NCBI GenBank assembly: GCA_001414345.1
Contig: LLCB01000459.1
Location: 1-33,576, forward strand
Direction of reading: 5' to 3'
Source: Hymenoscyphus infarciens
Taxonomy: Eukaryota > Ascomycota > Leotiomycetes > Helotiales > Helotiaceae
DNA length: 33,576 nucleotides
Each line of letters opens with the position of its first letter. Within the stretch, counting starts at the first letter, position 1. The notes beneath the pieces are model-generated. The model was given only the letters and a program-made list of their open reading frames with translations, was not told the DNA's origin and did not search any database. Below are positions 1 through 9,796 of the stretch, piece by piece. Both the position numbers and the translations under genes were made by a program.

Positions 1-800
1 TACTAGGTAATCGATTTATTTATTAATTACCTTAGTAGTAATAATACTAGGTAATAATACTAGGTAATCGATTTATTTATCGATTATCTTACTAGTAATA
101 ATAATACTAGGTAATCGATTTATTTATCGATTACCTTAGTAGTAATAATACTAGGTAATAATACTAGGTAATCGATTTATTTATCGATTATCTTAATAGT
201 AATAATAATACTAGGTAATTACTTTATTTATTAATTACTTTACTAGGAATAATAATACTAGGTAATCGATTTATTTATCGATTATCTAACTAGTAATACT
301 ACTAAGTAATTAATTTATTTATTAATTACTTAACTAGTAATAATCCTAAGTAATCGATTTATTTATCGATTATCTAACTAGTAATACTACTAAGTAATTA
401 ATTTATTTATTAATTACCTAACTAGTAATAATCCTAGATAATCGATTTATTTATCGATTATAGTACTAGTAATACTACTAGGTAATCGATTTATTTATTA
501 ATTACTCTACTAGTAATAATAATACTAGATAATCGATTAATTTATCGATTACTCTACTAGTAATAATAATACTAGATAATCGATTTATTTATCGATTACT
601 TTAGTAGTAATCTTTATAATCGATTTATTTATTAATTACTCTACTAGTAATAATACTAGGTAATTAATCTATTTATTAATTATAGTACTAGTAAAACTAC
701 TAGGTAATCGATTTATTTATTAATTACTTTTATAGTAATATCCTTAGGTAATCGATTTTATTTATTAATTACTAAGTAATTAATTTATTTATTAATTATC
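1..800. repeat. Left minisatellite array, about 47-bp monomer with internal palindrome
   Basis: About 16 monomers are visible, with start-to-start spacings mostly near 47 bp and some of 57 bp where a 10-bp TAATACTAGG block is doubled. Each monomer reads GGTAATCGAT, then the 6-bp spacer TTATTT, then ATCGATTACC, followed by an AGTAGTAATAATACTA-type linker. The two 10-bp arms are reverse complements, so every monomer can form a hairpin; the spacer gives the orientation. Many arms carry TTAA where others carry TCGA, which is the change expected if a CpG mutates on both strands. The array runs off the left edge of the window. The same family occurs inverted at 33230-33576. No coding potential is claimed. 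Confidence 0.95.
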
Positions 801-1000
801 TTAATAGTACTATTAAATAAGAAAAAGAGAAAGTCTACTATATCTTTAAAAGACTTTTAAGTAATATAGTTATAAGAATCTTCTCTTAGATTAAGTATAC
901 TTACTAGTATACTTAATTTCTATTTAATTAATACGTATATAAGCTTATCTAGATTTATATACCTAGCTACTACCTTAGCTAACGAGTAAACAAAACTAAT

Positions 1001-1190
1001 AATACTAAGTAATCGATTTATTTAGATTATCTTAGAACTAATATATTTATCTATTACTCTAGTAGTTATAGTACTAGATAATTGATTTATTTATTAATTA
1101 CTTTAGTACTAATAATAGTAATACTTGGTTATAGACTTATTTCTCGATTACCTTAGTAGTAGTAATACTAAGTAATACTAAGTAATTAAG
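1001..1190. repeat. Decayed outlying copies of the left minisatellite
   Basis: Recognisable pieces such as CTAAGTAATCGATTTATTTA near 1006 and TTATTTATTAATTAC near 1086 continue the array after a unique stretch of about 200 bp (801-1000). Spacing is irregular and the palindromic arms are eroded. The intervening 801-1000 has a short palindrome (AAGTATAC...GTATACTT, about 893-917) and no recognisable gene. Confidence 0.7.
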
Positions 1191-1420
1191 CGTAGTCTTT
1201 CTACTAATAAAGTAGAGTCTAAGTACGTCTATATAGCACCGGCTTTAGATAGCTAAAAAGAAACTAAAAAAAATAAAAACAAAGCTAAGTATAATAAAGA
1301 TCTTACGCTATATATTCTATTATCTTATTATTAAGATATAGTAGGCGTAGAATCTATAAGGTTTCTATATTAGCTAAAATTCTTACGACTTCTTATAATA
1401 TAATAGGATTTATTTATCTT

Positions 1421-1454
1421 CTAACTACCTCTTAACTACCTCTTAACTACCTCG
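1421..1454. repeat. 12-bp direct repeat, three copies
   Basis: The unit CTTAACTACCTC (first copy beginning CTAACTACCT) repeats three times without interruption. It lies in an otherwise featureless RIP-saturated stretch (1190-2040) where I see no gene; a short TA dinucleotide run is at about 2022-2040. The period is a multiple of three, but no convincing reading frame surrounds it. Confidence 0.7.
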
Positions 1455-2040
1455 CTATATATTATTTAAAATCACTATTAGTTAAAGAATAAGTTTACCT
1501 GGCTTTTTCTCTCTTTACCGACTATACTAGTAAAGATAACAAAGTTCTATCTAGTACGATTTAGTAACTATATAACCTTCTTATACTCTTATTATCTTTA
1601 AAATCGTTACACCTTTTTAATAGCTATCTTAGTAGCCTTTCTCTTATTATTTAGTACTAAGAAGGTAATAGATAAAAGGTTATAGATAATCTAGTATAAG
1701 GTAGTAGATAAGGAAGACTATACTAGAGAGTAAAGCGTTATATATATACGAACTTTTACTACTAAATATACTAATATTATTAAGTTATTTTATTCTATAA
1801 TTTAAAATAAAAAGTCTTAAGTCTTAATTTATTTAATAGAGAGGTTAAATCCTTAGCTAAATAAAAGGTACTTTTATTACTAAGAGAAGGTAACTAGGTA
1901 AGAACTAGGAAACTTAATCTTTCTAATCCTTTTACTATAACTAATCTAATATAAGTTAAACTTATATAAACTTTACTAGTAAAGTTACTAGTAATATTAC
2001 TATAAACTTTGCTCTTACTTCTACTATATATATATATATA

Positions 2041-2958
2041 GAGTTATTCTAAGAGATATATTTAAAAAGTACTATTTTATATAAGTTCGTCTAAGATAAA
2101 TACTTATTAGAATAGTTGTTTTAAGAAGTAGTATTTTATAAATAAGATTTTATAATAATAACTTATTATAAAGTAATAGTTCCTCTAATATATATGTTAT
2201 AAAATAAGATAATCTATTAACTATAAATTATAATAAGGCTAGACGAAATTAAAGCTAGATAATATAGATAGAATTAGAAAAATCCTTACTATAGCTAGCT
2301 CTTAGAATAATAGGTCGAGTTTCACCTAGATAGTAGTAGAGAAAAGAAAGCTATTTACTTAGTATAGACTTTATTATCTAATACTTTATTTCTTTTATCT
2401 ATTTTAATAAATAAGAGTAATTAAAATAATAGTAGTAATAATTTTAATAATAAAGATAGTCGCGTAACCTAGTATAGAGTACTTATAGTAGCTATAAGTA
2501 GTACTTAGTATTTTAGAGTAAGAAAAGACTAAGAGTCTTACTTTAAGTAATACACTAGTAACTATGTTATAAATTATCTTAGTAAACTCTATTAATAAGA
2601 ATTACTAAATCATAAGTATATTATATCTCTACTATATCTCTTTTTAAACTAAGACTACCTATAAATTAGTAAGAACTTCTATTAAAGAATTCTACTTCTT
2701 CTTAAAGATAGCAATTATAGTAGTTAGTAGCTATTAGATTACTAAAGAGTAATAAGTCTATACTAGTCTATTTAGTAATATTTTAAAGAATCTTATAAAA
2801 GATATTATTATATTTGTTATAATAACCTTATATTTTATCTAATATTATATAACTAAGAGCTTTATAGCTATTAATAATATCTTTTATAAGGCTTAAGTAT
2901 ATAACGTTTTATAAATCCGTTCTATTTATAGTAGTTAAGATACTAAATTAGAATCTAA
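2041..2958 (+). pseudogene. RIP-degraded ORF relic, function unknown
   Basis: One frame (codons starting at 2041, 2044, ...) stays readable for about 305 codons, interrupted only by TAA/TAG of the type RIP creates from Gln, Arg or Trp codons. The reading has normal charged composition rather than low-complexity AT translation. Legible pieces are RLDEIKARQY near 2236-2265 and VEFHLDSSREKKAIYL near 2314-2361. I do not recognise the family. The start is unclear because a TA microsatellite precedes 2041. The frame can continue past 2958 to near the left end of the transposon at 3071, so that insertion may have cut it. The + strand is favoured because the reading is hydrophilic there, but no homology could be tested. 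Confidence 0.4.
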
Positions 2959-2984
2959 GTTCCTAAGTTTATTCTTTATTTAGT

Positions 2985-3087
2985 GCGGCCGAGTAGAGTA
3001 AATAACTAGTTTAGACTAGATGTTAATAATAGTTTATAAAGGTTTTAAAGATTTGCTTACTTTCTAGATATCCCGTGTTCGAATACT
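2985..3087 (+). other. Possible tRNA-like (A-box/B-box) remnant at the transposon's left edge
   Basis: GCGGCCGAGTAG at 2985-2996 resembles the A box/D-arm of Leu or Ser tRNAs (GGCCGAGTGG) with one RIP-type G to A change. GTTCGAATAC at 3077-3086 resembles a B box/T-loop (GTTCGAATCC). The boxes are about 80 bp apart, which is long for a plain tRNA, so an intron-bearing tRNA or a tRNA-derived SINE would be needed. No acceptor stem pairs convincingly. The B-box-like part overlaps the first bases of the transposon terminus, so chance similarity is quite possible. Confidence 0.2.
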
Positions 3088-3302
3088 AGAGCGTTCTATA
3101 TATACTAAAAGTCGGAAACGACGACTAAATCGCAAATCGCAAATCGTAAATCGCAAATCGTAAATCGTAAATCGTAAATTATAAAGCTTAGATTTCTAAG
3201 TATATAGCTCTTTAGAGCTAAATCGTAAATCACAAATCGTAAATTAATAAACGTAGATTTTTTAGAAGCTAAATCGTAAATCGTAAATCGTAAATCATAA
3301 AA
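3071..3302 (+). repeat. Left terminal inverted repeat with 7-bp AAATCGC/AAATCGT iterations
   Basis: After TCCCGT and AAAAGTCGGAA comes a run of heptamers (3126-3179) mixing AAATCGC and AAATCGT, then AAGCTTAGATTTCTAAG and TATATAGCTCTTTAGAGC, then more heptamers (3219-3300). The mixture of C and T at the last base of the heptamer, followed by A, shows CpA to TpA conversion caught part-way. Iterated subterminal motifs of this sort are commonly transposase-binding sites; that role is inferred here. Confidence 0.9.
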
Positions 3303-3511
3303 GTTATATAATTAATAAATAATTATAAAAGGTATTAAATATTAAATTAAAATATATTAGAGTAAGAGATATATATATATAATATAAAAAGACTATATAA
3401 ATCGACTTTTATTACTATAATAAGTTCCTAAATTATGTCTTAAAACTAGGCCTTTTTTAAACTAATTACTCTAGATTACTTAATATCAAAGTAATTAGCT
3501 TACTTTAAAAG

Positions 3512-3597
3512 CTTAAATAATCTTGATTTAAGATTATTTAAGCACTTTTAGCTACTTTTCTCGATTATATACTAATTTCCTAATTAGGGTTAGCGCT
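3512..3597 (+). repeat. 86-bp direct repeat, left copy
   Basis: This begins with a hairpin whose 13-bp arms are CTTAAATAATCTT and AAGATTATTTAAG and ends CCTAATTAGGGTTAGCGC. A diverged copy of the same length lies at 9337-9422 in the same orientation. The two copies flank the whole gene block of the transposon. The terminal motif is shared with the arms of the MITE-like insertion at 6597-6860. Confidence 0.8.
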
Positions 3598-3690
3598 ATT
3601 TATTTTATAAGCTAAAAAGTATACTTATCTTATATACTAACTCTCTTATATCACTTCTTCTTTTAAATATTATATACTACTTCTTATTAT

Positions 3691-4045
3691 TCCTTTCTTT
3701 AAAAGTACTATTCTACTACTATATATACTCTCTCTTCTCTCTCGAATTCGAGTACTAATAATAATAGAAAAAGAAAGAGAATAATCTCTAGTAGCAGCTT
3801 TAAGTATCTATTAAAGTATAATATCCTTAGTAGTAGAACCTTTTAAGATAAATTAAATTAGTCGCTCCTTTCTTTAAATACTACTCTATATTATTCCTTT
3901 CTTTAAAAGTGCTATTCTACTACTATATATACTCTCTCTTCTCTCTTAAATTCGAGTACTAATAATAATAGGAGAAAGAAGAAGATAATCTCTAGTAGTA
4001 GTTCTAAGTATCTATTAAAGTGCGATATTCTTAGTAATAGTATCG
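3691..4045 (+). repeat. 204-bp tandem duplication upstream of the transposase relic
   Basis: TCCTTTCTTTAAAAG begins at 3691 and again at 3895, and the following bases match through a polypyrimidine CTCTCTCTTCTCTCT tract, GAGTACTAATAATAATAG and AAGTATCTATTAAAG. The period of 204 is divisible by three and the frame is mostly open, so it may be part of the transposase N terminus. A polypyrimidine tract just before a fungal ORF is also typical of promoters. I cannot choose between a duplicated promoter/leader and coding sequence. Confidence 0.8.
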
Positions 4046-4079
4046 TAGTATAATAATCCTAGAATTTTAAGTATAGTAG

Positions 4080-5894
4080 AAAGTATAAAAAGAGCGATTT
4101 TAAGCGTATAATAGAAGCCTAAATATACTATATCAGTTTATCGATTTAGAGCTATATAGAGTATTTATAAAGAAGTTATATTAAAAGGAAGTCTCTACTT
4201 AAGAGATATATAATATTCTTAAAAGTAAGTATAATATTAACGTCTCTAATACTACTCTTAAGCTCTAAATTAATATAAGATAGAACCTTTACTAGTATAA
4301 AAAAAGTAAGACTACTTCTACCTTATATATATAAGTAGTATATCTCTTTAAAGATATAGGATTATCCAATTTAAGTATAGTATATATATTAAATCATAAG
4401 AGCTTTATAATTAAGCCTTAAAAGCTCTAAAAGTTATAATTCAAGATAAGCCTTTAACGTTAAAAGTTCCTTATATAGAAAGAGCATAAAGAGCTAGAGA
4501 CTATTCTTTAGTATAAGATCTACGAATATAGCTACTTTAGTATTATAAAGAGCTTTAGCCTTAGGTTTCTCTATATATACTTTAATACTTATAGTATTAA
4601 TAAAGATAAAGATAAAAGATAAGACTAGAATAAGATTTAAAAGACGCTATTAAAGGTTAATAAGAAGGGGTATAATCGTAGATTATAAGAGATTAAGAAT
4701 ACTTATAGTAAATATGTCGTACTAGAGCCTAATTTTATATAAAATATTAATAGATATTATAAATTAAGATTCGTCGGTATTAAGATATATACTAGTATTA
4801 ATACTTATACTCGATTTCTCTCTTAAAGCTATTATAGTATCTTAAATAATATAGTAGTATCTACTCTATAGTAATACAGCGATATTATAAGTAGCCTTAG
4901 AAAGATACTATACTATATATAATTAGATTAAGGATTAGAATCTCTAATAGTAGTAGACGCTTACTATATACTTCGTTAATAATAAGCTATAGAAAGTAGT
5001 AAGAAGCTATACTAATTTTCAAACCTATATTAGTTTAGTACTTCTATAGCTAACTAACGTATTAAGGCTTAGTAGAGACAGCTTATAAAAGAGTCTCTAA
5101 ATAAGTAGAAGATATACTTTTAGAGTATCTATAAAAAGAGGTTATTTTCTAAAAAGAGCCTCTCTAATATAATCGCTATATTATATATATATATTCCGAT
5201 TATCTAAAAGGAGCTTTAAACGTTTATATATATATAGAATTACTATTATATTTATACTAATACTAATTAAGAGTATAAAGTACTAGGAGTACTATAGACT
5301 AACTTTTACTATCCTAGAAGTAAAGAGTATTTAGTAGAAGATTATAGTATTAAGATGCCTACTAAGAAGCTTACTAAGCTTTAAGAATTATATAAAGATT
5401 AAAATATTAATACATATTTACCTTAGACGACTCTAGAGTAGTATAAAATAAAATTATTAATATATAGATATATACTACTAATTAATAAGATAATATATAC
5501 TAAAAAGAGAGAAACTTATATTATAGCATACTTAGATTTAAGAGTAGAATTATTAATATATATCTAAGAGAGTAATTTAGTAGGATTAAGCCTTTTAGGT
5601 AAGCTAGAGAGAGTATATAAGTAAGAGCTATGCCCTAAGGTAGCTTAAGGATTAAAAGAAGCTAGAAAGGCTAATTAAGATGAATTTAGTATATACTTTA
5701 GTAATAAAGGTAAAAGTAATTAAGTAATAAACATAGTACTAGATTATCTATATAATAGCAACTTCTTAGATAAGGAATTAGAGGAGTTAGATAACGAATT
5801 AGATAAGGATTTAAGAGAGTATATAACTAATAAATATACCTCGCTAGTTAAAGATAATTTAAAAGGAGATTTAGAGATAGATATTAATAGATAA
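4080..5894 (+). pseudogene. Integrase-core (DDE, rve-type) transposase, RIP-inactivated
   Basis: A single frame of about 605 codons is interrupted only by RIP-type TAA/TAG. The N-terminal third holds two helix-turn-helix-like blocks: KYNINVSNTTLK (about 4215-4250), then LFKDIGLSNLSIVYIL followed by an IIKPQKL-type segment. An integrase core follows: EPNFI, then TSINTYTRFL (4794-4823), then LDQGLES (4923-4943), then STSIANQRIKA (5034-5069 region). This is the D / D / E layout of eukaryotic proteins annotated as integrase core domain, where the expected motifs are DAYSR, DKGTE/S and NQRIE. The catalytic positions are 4800-4802 (AAT, Asn for Asp), 4926-4928 (GAT, Asp kept) and 5064-5066 (AAG, Lys for Glu). 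Spacing is 42 and 46 residues. The C terminus is acidic (LEELDNELDKD). The true start is lost. It would cut and join the ends of the surrounding element. Confidence 0.75.
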
Positions 5895-5906
5895 ATTTAT
5901 ATTTAA

Positions 5907-6359
5907 TTAATCTACTTTAGAGACTACTAATTCATTCTTAAGATTAGGCCTTCTTCTTTATAAAGCTCTTCTACTAACAGATAGTATTAAACGTTATTAT
6001 TATAGTAGAGGGCTCTAATAATTCTAATCCTAGGTCGTCTACTAAAAGATAGTCCTTTAAGTCTATTTAAAGAGTAAGATTCTAAATCCTTAATCCTCTC
6101 TCTCTCTATTAGTAATCTTATACTTAATATATATCCCTAGCTATAGTAGTAACTCTAGGATTATAGTATTATAATCTACTAACTAACTATAGACTCTATA
6201 GTAGTCTATAATTATAATTACCTACTAGCTAGAGTAAATAGAACGTTAATAGAGAGTAATATAACAAAGGAAGTATATATTACTATCTACGAAAGGCGTA
6301 GAGAGTTAGCTAGTAACGTTGCTTTCGTTATTTATAATTAATAAGTAAATAGATATACT
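5907..6359 (-). pseudogene. Small convergent ORF relic, function unknown
   Basis: On the - strand a frame of about 150 codons runs from about 6359 (ATA where ATG may have stood) down to TAA at 5907-5909, about 12 bp from the transposase stop, so the two genes would converge tail to tail. Stops are RIP-type, falling where Gln codons are expected. Legible parts are NESNVTSQLSTPFVDSN (6329-6280), TNREREDQGFRI (about 6110-6070) and RRRPNLKNELVVSKV near the end. The basic, Gln-rich C terminus suggests nucleic-acid binding, but I do not recognise a family. The composition is more protein-like on this strand than on the other. Confidence 0.4.
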
Positions 6360-6596
6360 AAACTAGGAATAAACCTATATTAAATATAGGCTAAGCTCTA
6401 AGCTTAAAATTTATATATTTCAAGTATAAAAAAAGGCTTAACGTAACTCTAGAAGAGAATAGACATATTTATTAACTTTTAATTAAAATTAGAAGTAATT
6501 TATATAAAGTTATAAGTATAGTTATAAGTATATAATTCTCTAAGTGCCTAAGAAGAGGGGATTTTAATAGAGTAAATCTACTAACTACAACTATTA

Positions 6597-6860
6597 GCGC
6601 TAAGCCTAATTCGTAAATTGCTTACTACTACTAATAAAAGTTAGTAATCTTAGACTCTTAAATCTTTAAAAAATCGTAATATTATAGGTTCTATGTCTAT
6701 TAAGTTCTAGTTAGCTTTATAAACATAAATAATACTATTCTATATCTAAATTAAAGATAAAAGAATTAATTTAGAATATTATATTTTTAGGCTATTTTAA
6801 GTATATAGATTACTAACTTTTGTTAGTAGTAGTAAATAATTTATAAATTAGGCTTAGTAT
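6597..6860. mobile_element. MITE-like inverted-repeat element, 264 bp
   Basis: Arms of about 54 bp at 6597-6650 and 6807-6860 are reverse complements. The left reads GCGCTAAGCCTAATTCG...ACTACTACTAATAAAAG and the right mirrors it as CTTTTGTTAGTAGTAG...TTAGGCTTAGTAT. The differences are mostly C/T or G/A transitions, as RIP would leave. TA flanks both ends (6595-6596 and 6861-6862), the target duplication typical of Tc1/mariner-pogo-type elements. It has no coding capacity and sits in the gap just before ORF2. Its terminal motif GCGCTAAGCCTAATT also ends both 86-bp direct repeats of the host transposon. Confidence 0.7.
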
Positions 6861-6878
6861 TAATCGCTTACTTTTAGA

Positions 6879-7718
6879 ACCTCTTTAGTCTCTAGAAGAG
6901 GTTTCTAAGCTAGTCTCTAAGTAGTTGCTTAGATTAGAATATCTTTTAATCTAGCTTTACTTACGCCTACTCTTATAAATGCTTATAGAATAGTAAATAA
7001 AGTTCTAGTCTTTATAAAGAATAATATACTATATAACTAGTAATTATTTAATATACGTTAAAATAGTATATTAGAGCCTTATAAATAGTGTCAAAAGTAA
7101 GAAGTAAGGTATAAGAGGTTATATAGTTTAAGTAGAACGGTTCTCTAATTTTCCTACTTTTATTCTATTACTTTTACTTATACTTTTAGAAGCTCTATAT
7201 CTGCTACTCTATAATACTAAAAACACGCTAAGATACCTTAATATTAGTCTTCTAAATACCTAGAAGTCTAAGCTTCTTATTCTAAGAGTTTAAAGCTTAA
7301 AGTATACTCTTATTACTTCTTAATAAACCTAGTAAGTGCTCTAGAAAATCATATATCTACGCTTTCTTAGAGGCCCTCTAATAATAAGATTAAGAACTAT
7401 CTATAAAAAGTAAAGAACTACTTTATAAAAGCTATAATATAAAGCTCTAATAGCTAAGAGAAGAAATAATAGTTAATTATAGAGTCTAGAAGGAAGTAAG
7501 AGGCTACTATAAAACGTTTTACTACTAACTACTCTACTCTTATTATTAAGTAAAAGAAGGATAAATTAGCTATAACTAGAGAGTAAGCTATTTAAGAGGA
7601 AAAGGCTAGAGCTAGACAATTCTTCTTTATAAAGGCTTCTAGTAAGACTAAAACAATTAAAGCGAAAGTACGTAAGAAGGGATTTATCTCTAATAAGAAA
7701 AAGGCTAAAAGTAATTAA
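6879..7718 (+). pseudogene. Transposon ORF2 relic, Lys/Glu-rich coiled-coil C terminus
   Basis: About 280 codons are readable in one frame, the same codon phase as the transposase and ORF3, with only RIP-type stops. Legible parts include TPTLINAYRIVNKVLVFIKNN (about 6963-7022; the last residues continue into NILYN), LVSALENHISTLSWRPSNN (about 7325-7384) and a C terminus with AITREQAIQEEKARARQ (about 7570-7620) and several KKK-containing tracts ending KKKAKSN. A Lys/Glu helical tail of this type occurs at the C terminus of fungal pogo/Fot transposases and in many nucleic-acid-binding proteins, but I see no DDE domain here. It is best called an accessory protein of unknown function. The start is placed after the MITE-like insertion, which may have displaced the original 5' end. 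Confidence 0.5.
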
Positions 7719-7739
7719 TACTCTTAAATTTAGTATATA

Positions 7740-9332
7740 CTACTAATTAGTATAGGCTTTCTAGCTCCTTCTCCTTTAACCTATAAAGTGCTAAAGCCTA
7801 TCTCTATTACTAAAATCCGTATTTAAGTAGCTCTATATATCTATATATATATAACGAGTACTAAAGACTTCTCTACTACTAAGAGTATCTCTATAATTAT
7901 ATACACTTCTATAATATAACGTAGTAAGATAGTTAGAGTATAAATTAATAATAACTTTCTGTTTTAGGTATCTTACTTACCTACTAGTAACTCTAAGAAT
8001 CTATTTAACTTTAAATCGGTGCCTTAGAATATATAGGCTAAAAGGTTCGCTATTAAGCTTCTAGAGGATATCTACTATATAATCCCTACTTCTAGTAGAT
8101 AGGATCCTATTAATATACTACTCCTTACTAATAAGGTAGAAGACGTCTTTCTAGCTATAAATATTACTATTAAGAAGAGAAAAGCCGAGTAATTAAGTAC
8201 TATAGATTATAAAGAGGTAGATAACGTATAAGCTCTTATATAATACTTTAATTTACTAAAAGGTCTTACTAATAAAAAGTACTATAAAGTATACGTAGTA
8301 TTTAATAACTATACTAATAATAAGCTCTAATCTTCTAAAAAGAGGTAATCTATTATACCTTTATAAGATATCTAAGAGCTGCTAATTCTACTTTAACTCT
8401 TAGTACTTATTAAAGTACTTAATAATAAGTCTATTATACTTGAAGATGACGCTTAAGATAAAGAGAGAGATACTAAGCTTATACTATTACTAGAGGATAG
8501 TACTAGTACTAGAGTAAGTATAATATTAGTAGATAATTTAGAATTAGACGATCTTCTAGAGATATTTGCAATTATTGCTACTTACTTAGGAGACTACTCT
8601 ATAATTATTACTACTTATTTAAAAGAGGAAGACGATAAAGATAATAATTCTAGAGAGGGTTCTAAGAGTAATATAAGAAGTAAGAATATAGATATAGATA
8701 TAGATATAGAGAAGGATACTAATAGCGAAGGAGTATTAACTCTAGACTTATACTTACTATCGCCTCTTATAAGGGATAAGAAGAAGGAGAGCTTAATAGC
8801 ACCTACTAAGTTAAATACGCTAGAGAGAGTAGATAAGGTAGTATAATAATAAGTAGATATAGACGAGTAAATTATAAGAGATCTTAATACTTAATTATAT
8901 ATAGATATTAATACTACTATTATTAAAGATAAGCTTAAATTAATTAATAAGAAAGAGTAATTAAAACTTAATTAAGAGCTTAATAAGAGAGTCTTTAATT
9001 CGCTTTTATCTACTTCTCTTATACCTATAAATATACTAATAAGTAAAATAATATTTGCTACTATAATCGCTTTTATAAATAGCCTTAATTTAAAGAGAAA
9101 GAGAGAAGATACTCTCTCTTAAATAACCTTTACTAATCGACTCTCTTATACTACTAAAAAGGTTAGAATTATATATAGTAAGTATAATAAGAAGAGAGAT
9201 AAGAAGTAAGAGCATATAGTAGTAGATACTTTAGGAATAGATACTAGAAGGATTATCTATAATATCTTAATTTTATTACTACTTTTTAGTTACTTTTTAC
9301 TACCTTTACTCTCCTTTTACTCTCTTTACTAA
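7740..9332 (+). pseudogene. Transposon ORF3 relic, acidic protein of unknown function
   Basis: About 530 codons in one frame are closed by TAA at 9330-9332, with stops almost only of the Gln/Trp type. An N-terminal hydrophobic/proline segment (FLAPSPLTYKVLKP, about 7758-7800) leads to a globular-looking region (RFAIKLLEDIYYIIPTSSR, 8043-8100; NKVEDVFLAINITIKKRKAE). Acidic Ser/Asp/Glu-rich stretches follow (LLLEDSTSTR; KEEDDKDNNSREGSKSN, about 8610-8665; three Asp-Ile repeats near 8690). The C terminus is basic, then hydrophobic. It retains some of the window's few CpA/TpG (for example GATGACGC near 8445), so it is among the least mutated parts. No family is recognised. Together with ORF2 it makes this element unusually gene-rich for a cut-and-paste transposon. 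The ATG is lost. Confidence 0.5.
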
Positions 9333-9336
9333 AGTA

Positions 9337-9422
9337 CTTAAATAATTATAATTTAAGATTATTTAAGTACTTTAAGTACTACTTTACTAATCGTATACTA
9401 ATTGCCTAATTAGGCTTAGCGT
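9337..9422 (+). repeat. 86-bp direct repeat, right copy
   Basis: This matches 3512-3597 over its full length: CTTAAATAATTA...AAGATTATTTAAG hairpin, then TATACTAATTGCCTAATTAGG and CTTAGCG. It starts five bases after the ORF3 stop, so its hairpin could sit at the 3' end of that transcript. Direct orientation means these are not the element's TIRs. Confidence 0.8.
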
Positions 9423-9796
9423 CTCTTACTCTTAGGTTAAATTATATCTATACTTATAGTATTAAAAGTTTTAATTATCTCTTTTCCTCTCTTATTTATT
9501 AGATACTTATATAACGTCATCGTTTATACTAAGTATATATATTACTTTTAATAATTTATAATATTTTAGATAATAGATTTAAAGTTATATTACACTTATA
9601 TTTAACATAGTACTAAGTAGTATATATTAATAGAGAGTAAGTAGTAAGTAATTATAATATATATATATTTAATAGATATATATATACTATATTACCTTCT
9701 ACTTTCTACTCTTACTTATACTTAAATTTTACGATTTAAGCCTTATAATTTAAGTATTACAAATTATAAATACTCTTACTTTAAGCTTTAAGATTA

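Noticed and set aside
1..800. Telomeric repeat array
   Set aside because: No TTAGGG or CCCTAA iterations occur; the repeat is a 47-bp palindromic minisatellite.
2041..2958. Starship captain (DUF3435 tyrosine recombinase)
   Set aside because: Considered because the window could be a giant element, but I see no R...HxxR...Y arrangement or other captain motif in this or the other frames.
3070..3087. A functional tRNA gene
   Set aside because: No acceptor or T-stem pairing, spacing too long, and the B-box-like bases are part of the transposon terminus.
3130..3180. CRISPR-like or other regular spaced repeat
   Set aside because: The heptamers are contiguous with no spacers and occur as mirror copies at two ends of one element, so they are TIR iterations.
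6879..7718. ORF2 as a pogo/Fot transposase
   Set aside because: Only the Lys/Glu-rich C-terminal tail is reminiscent; no DDE core or CENP-B-type helix-turn-helix could be placed, and the element already has an integrase-core transposase.
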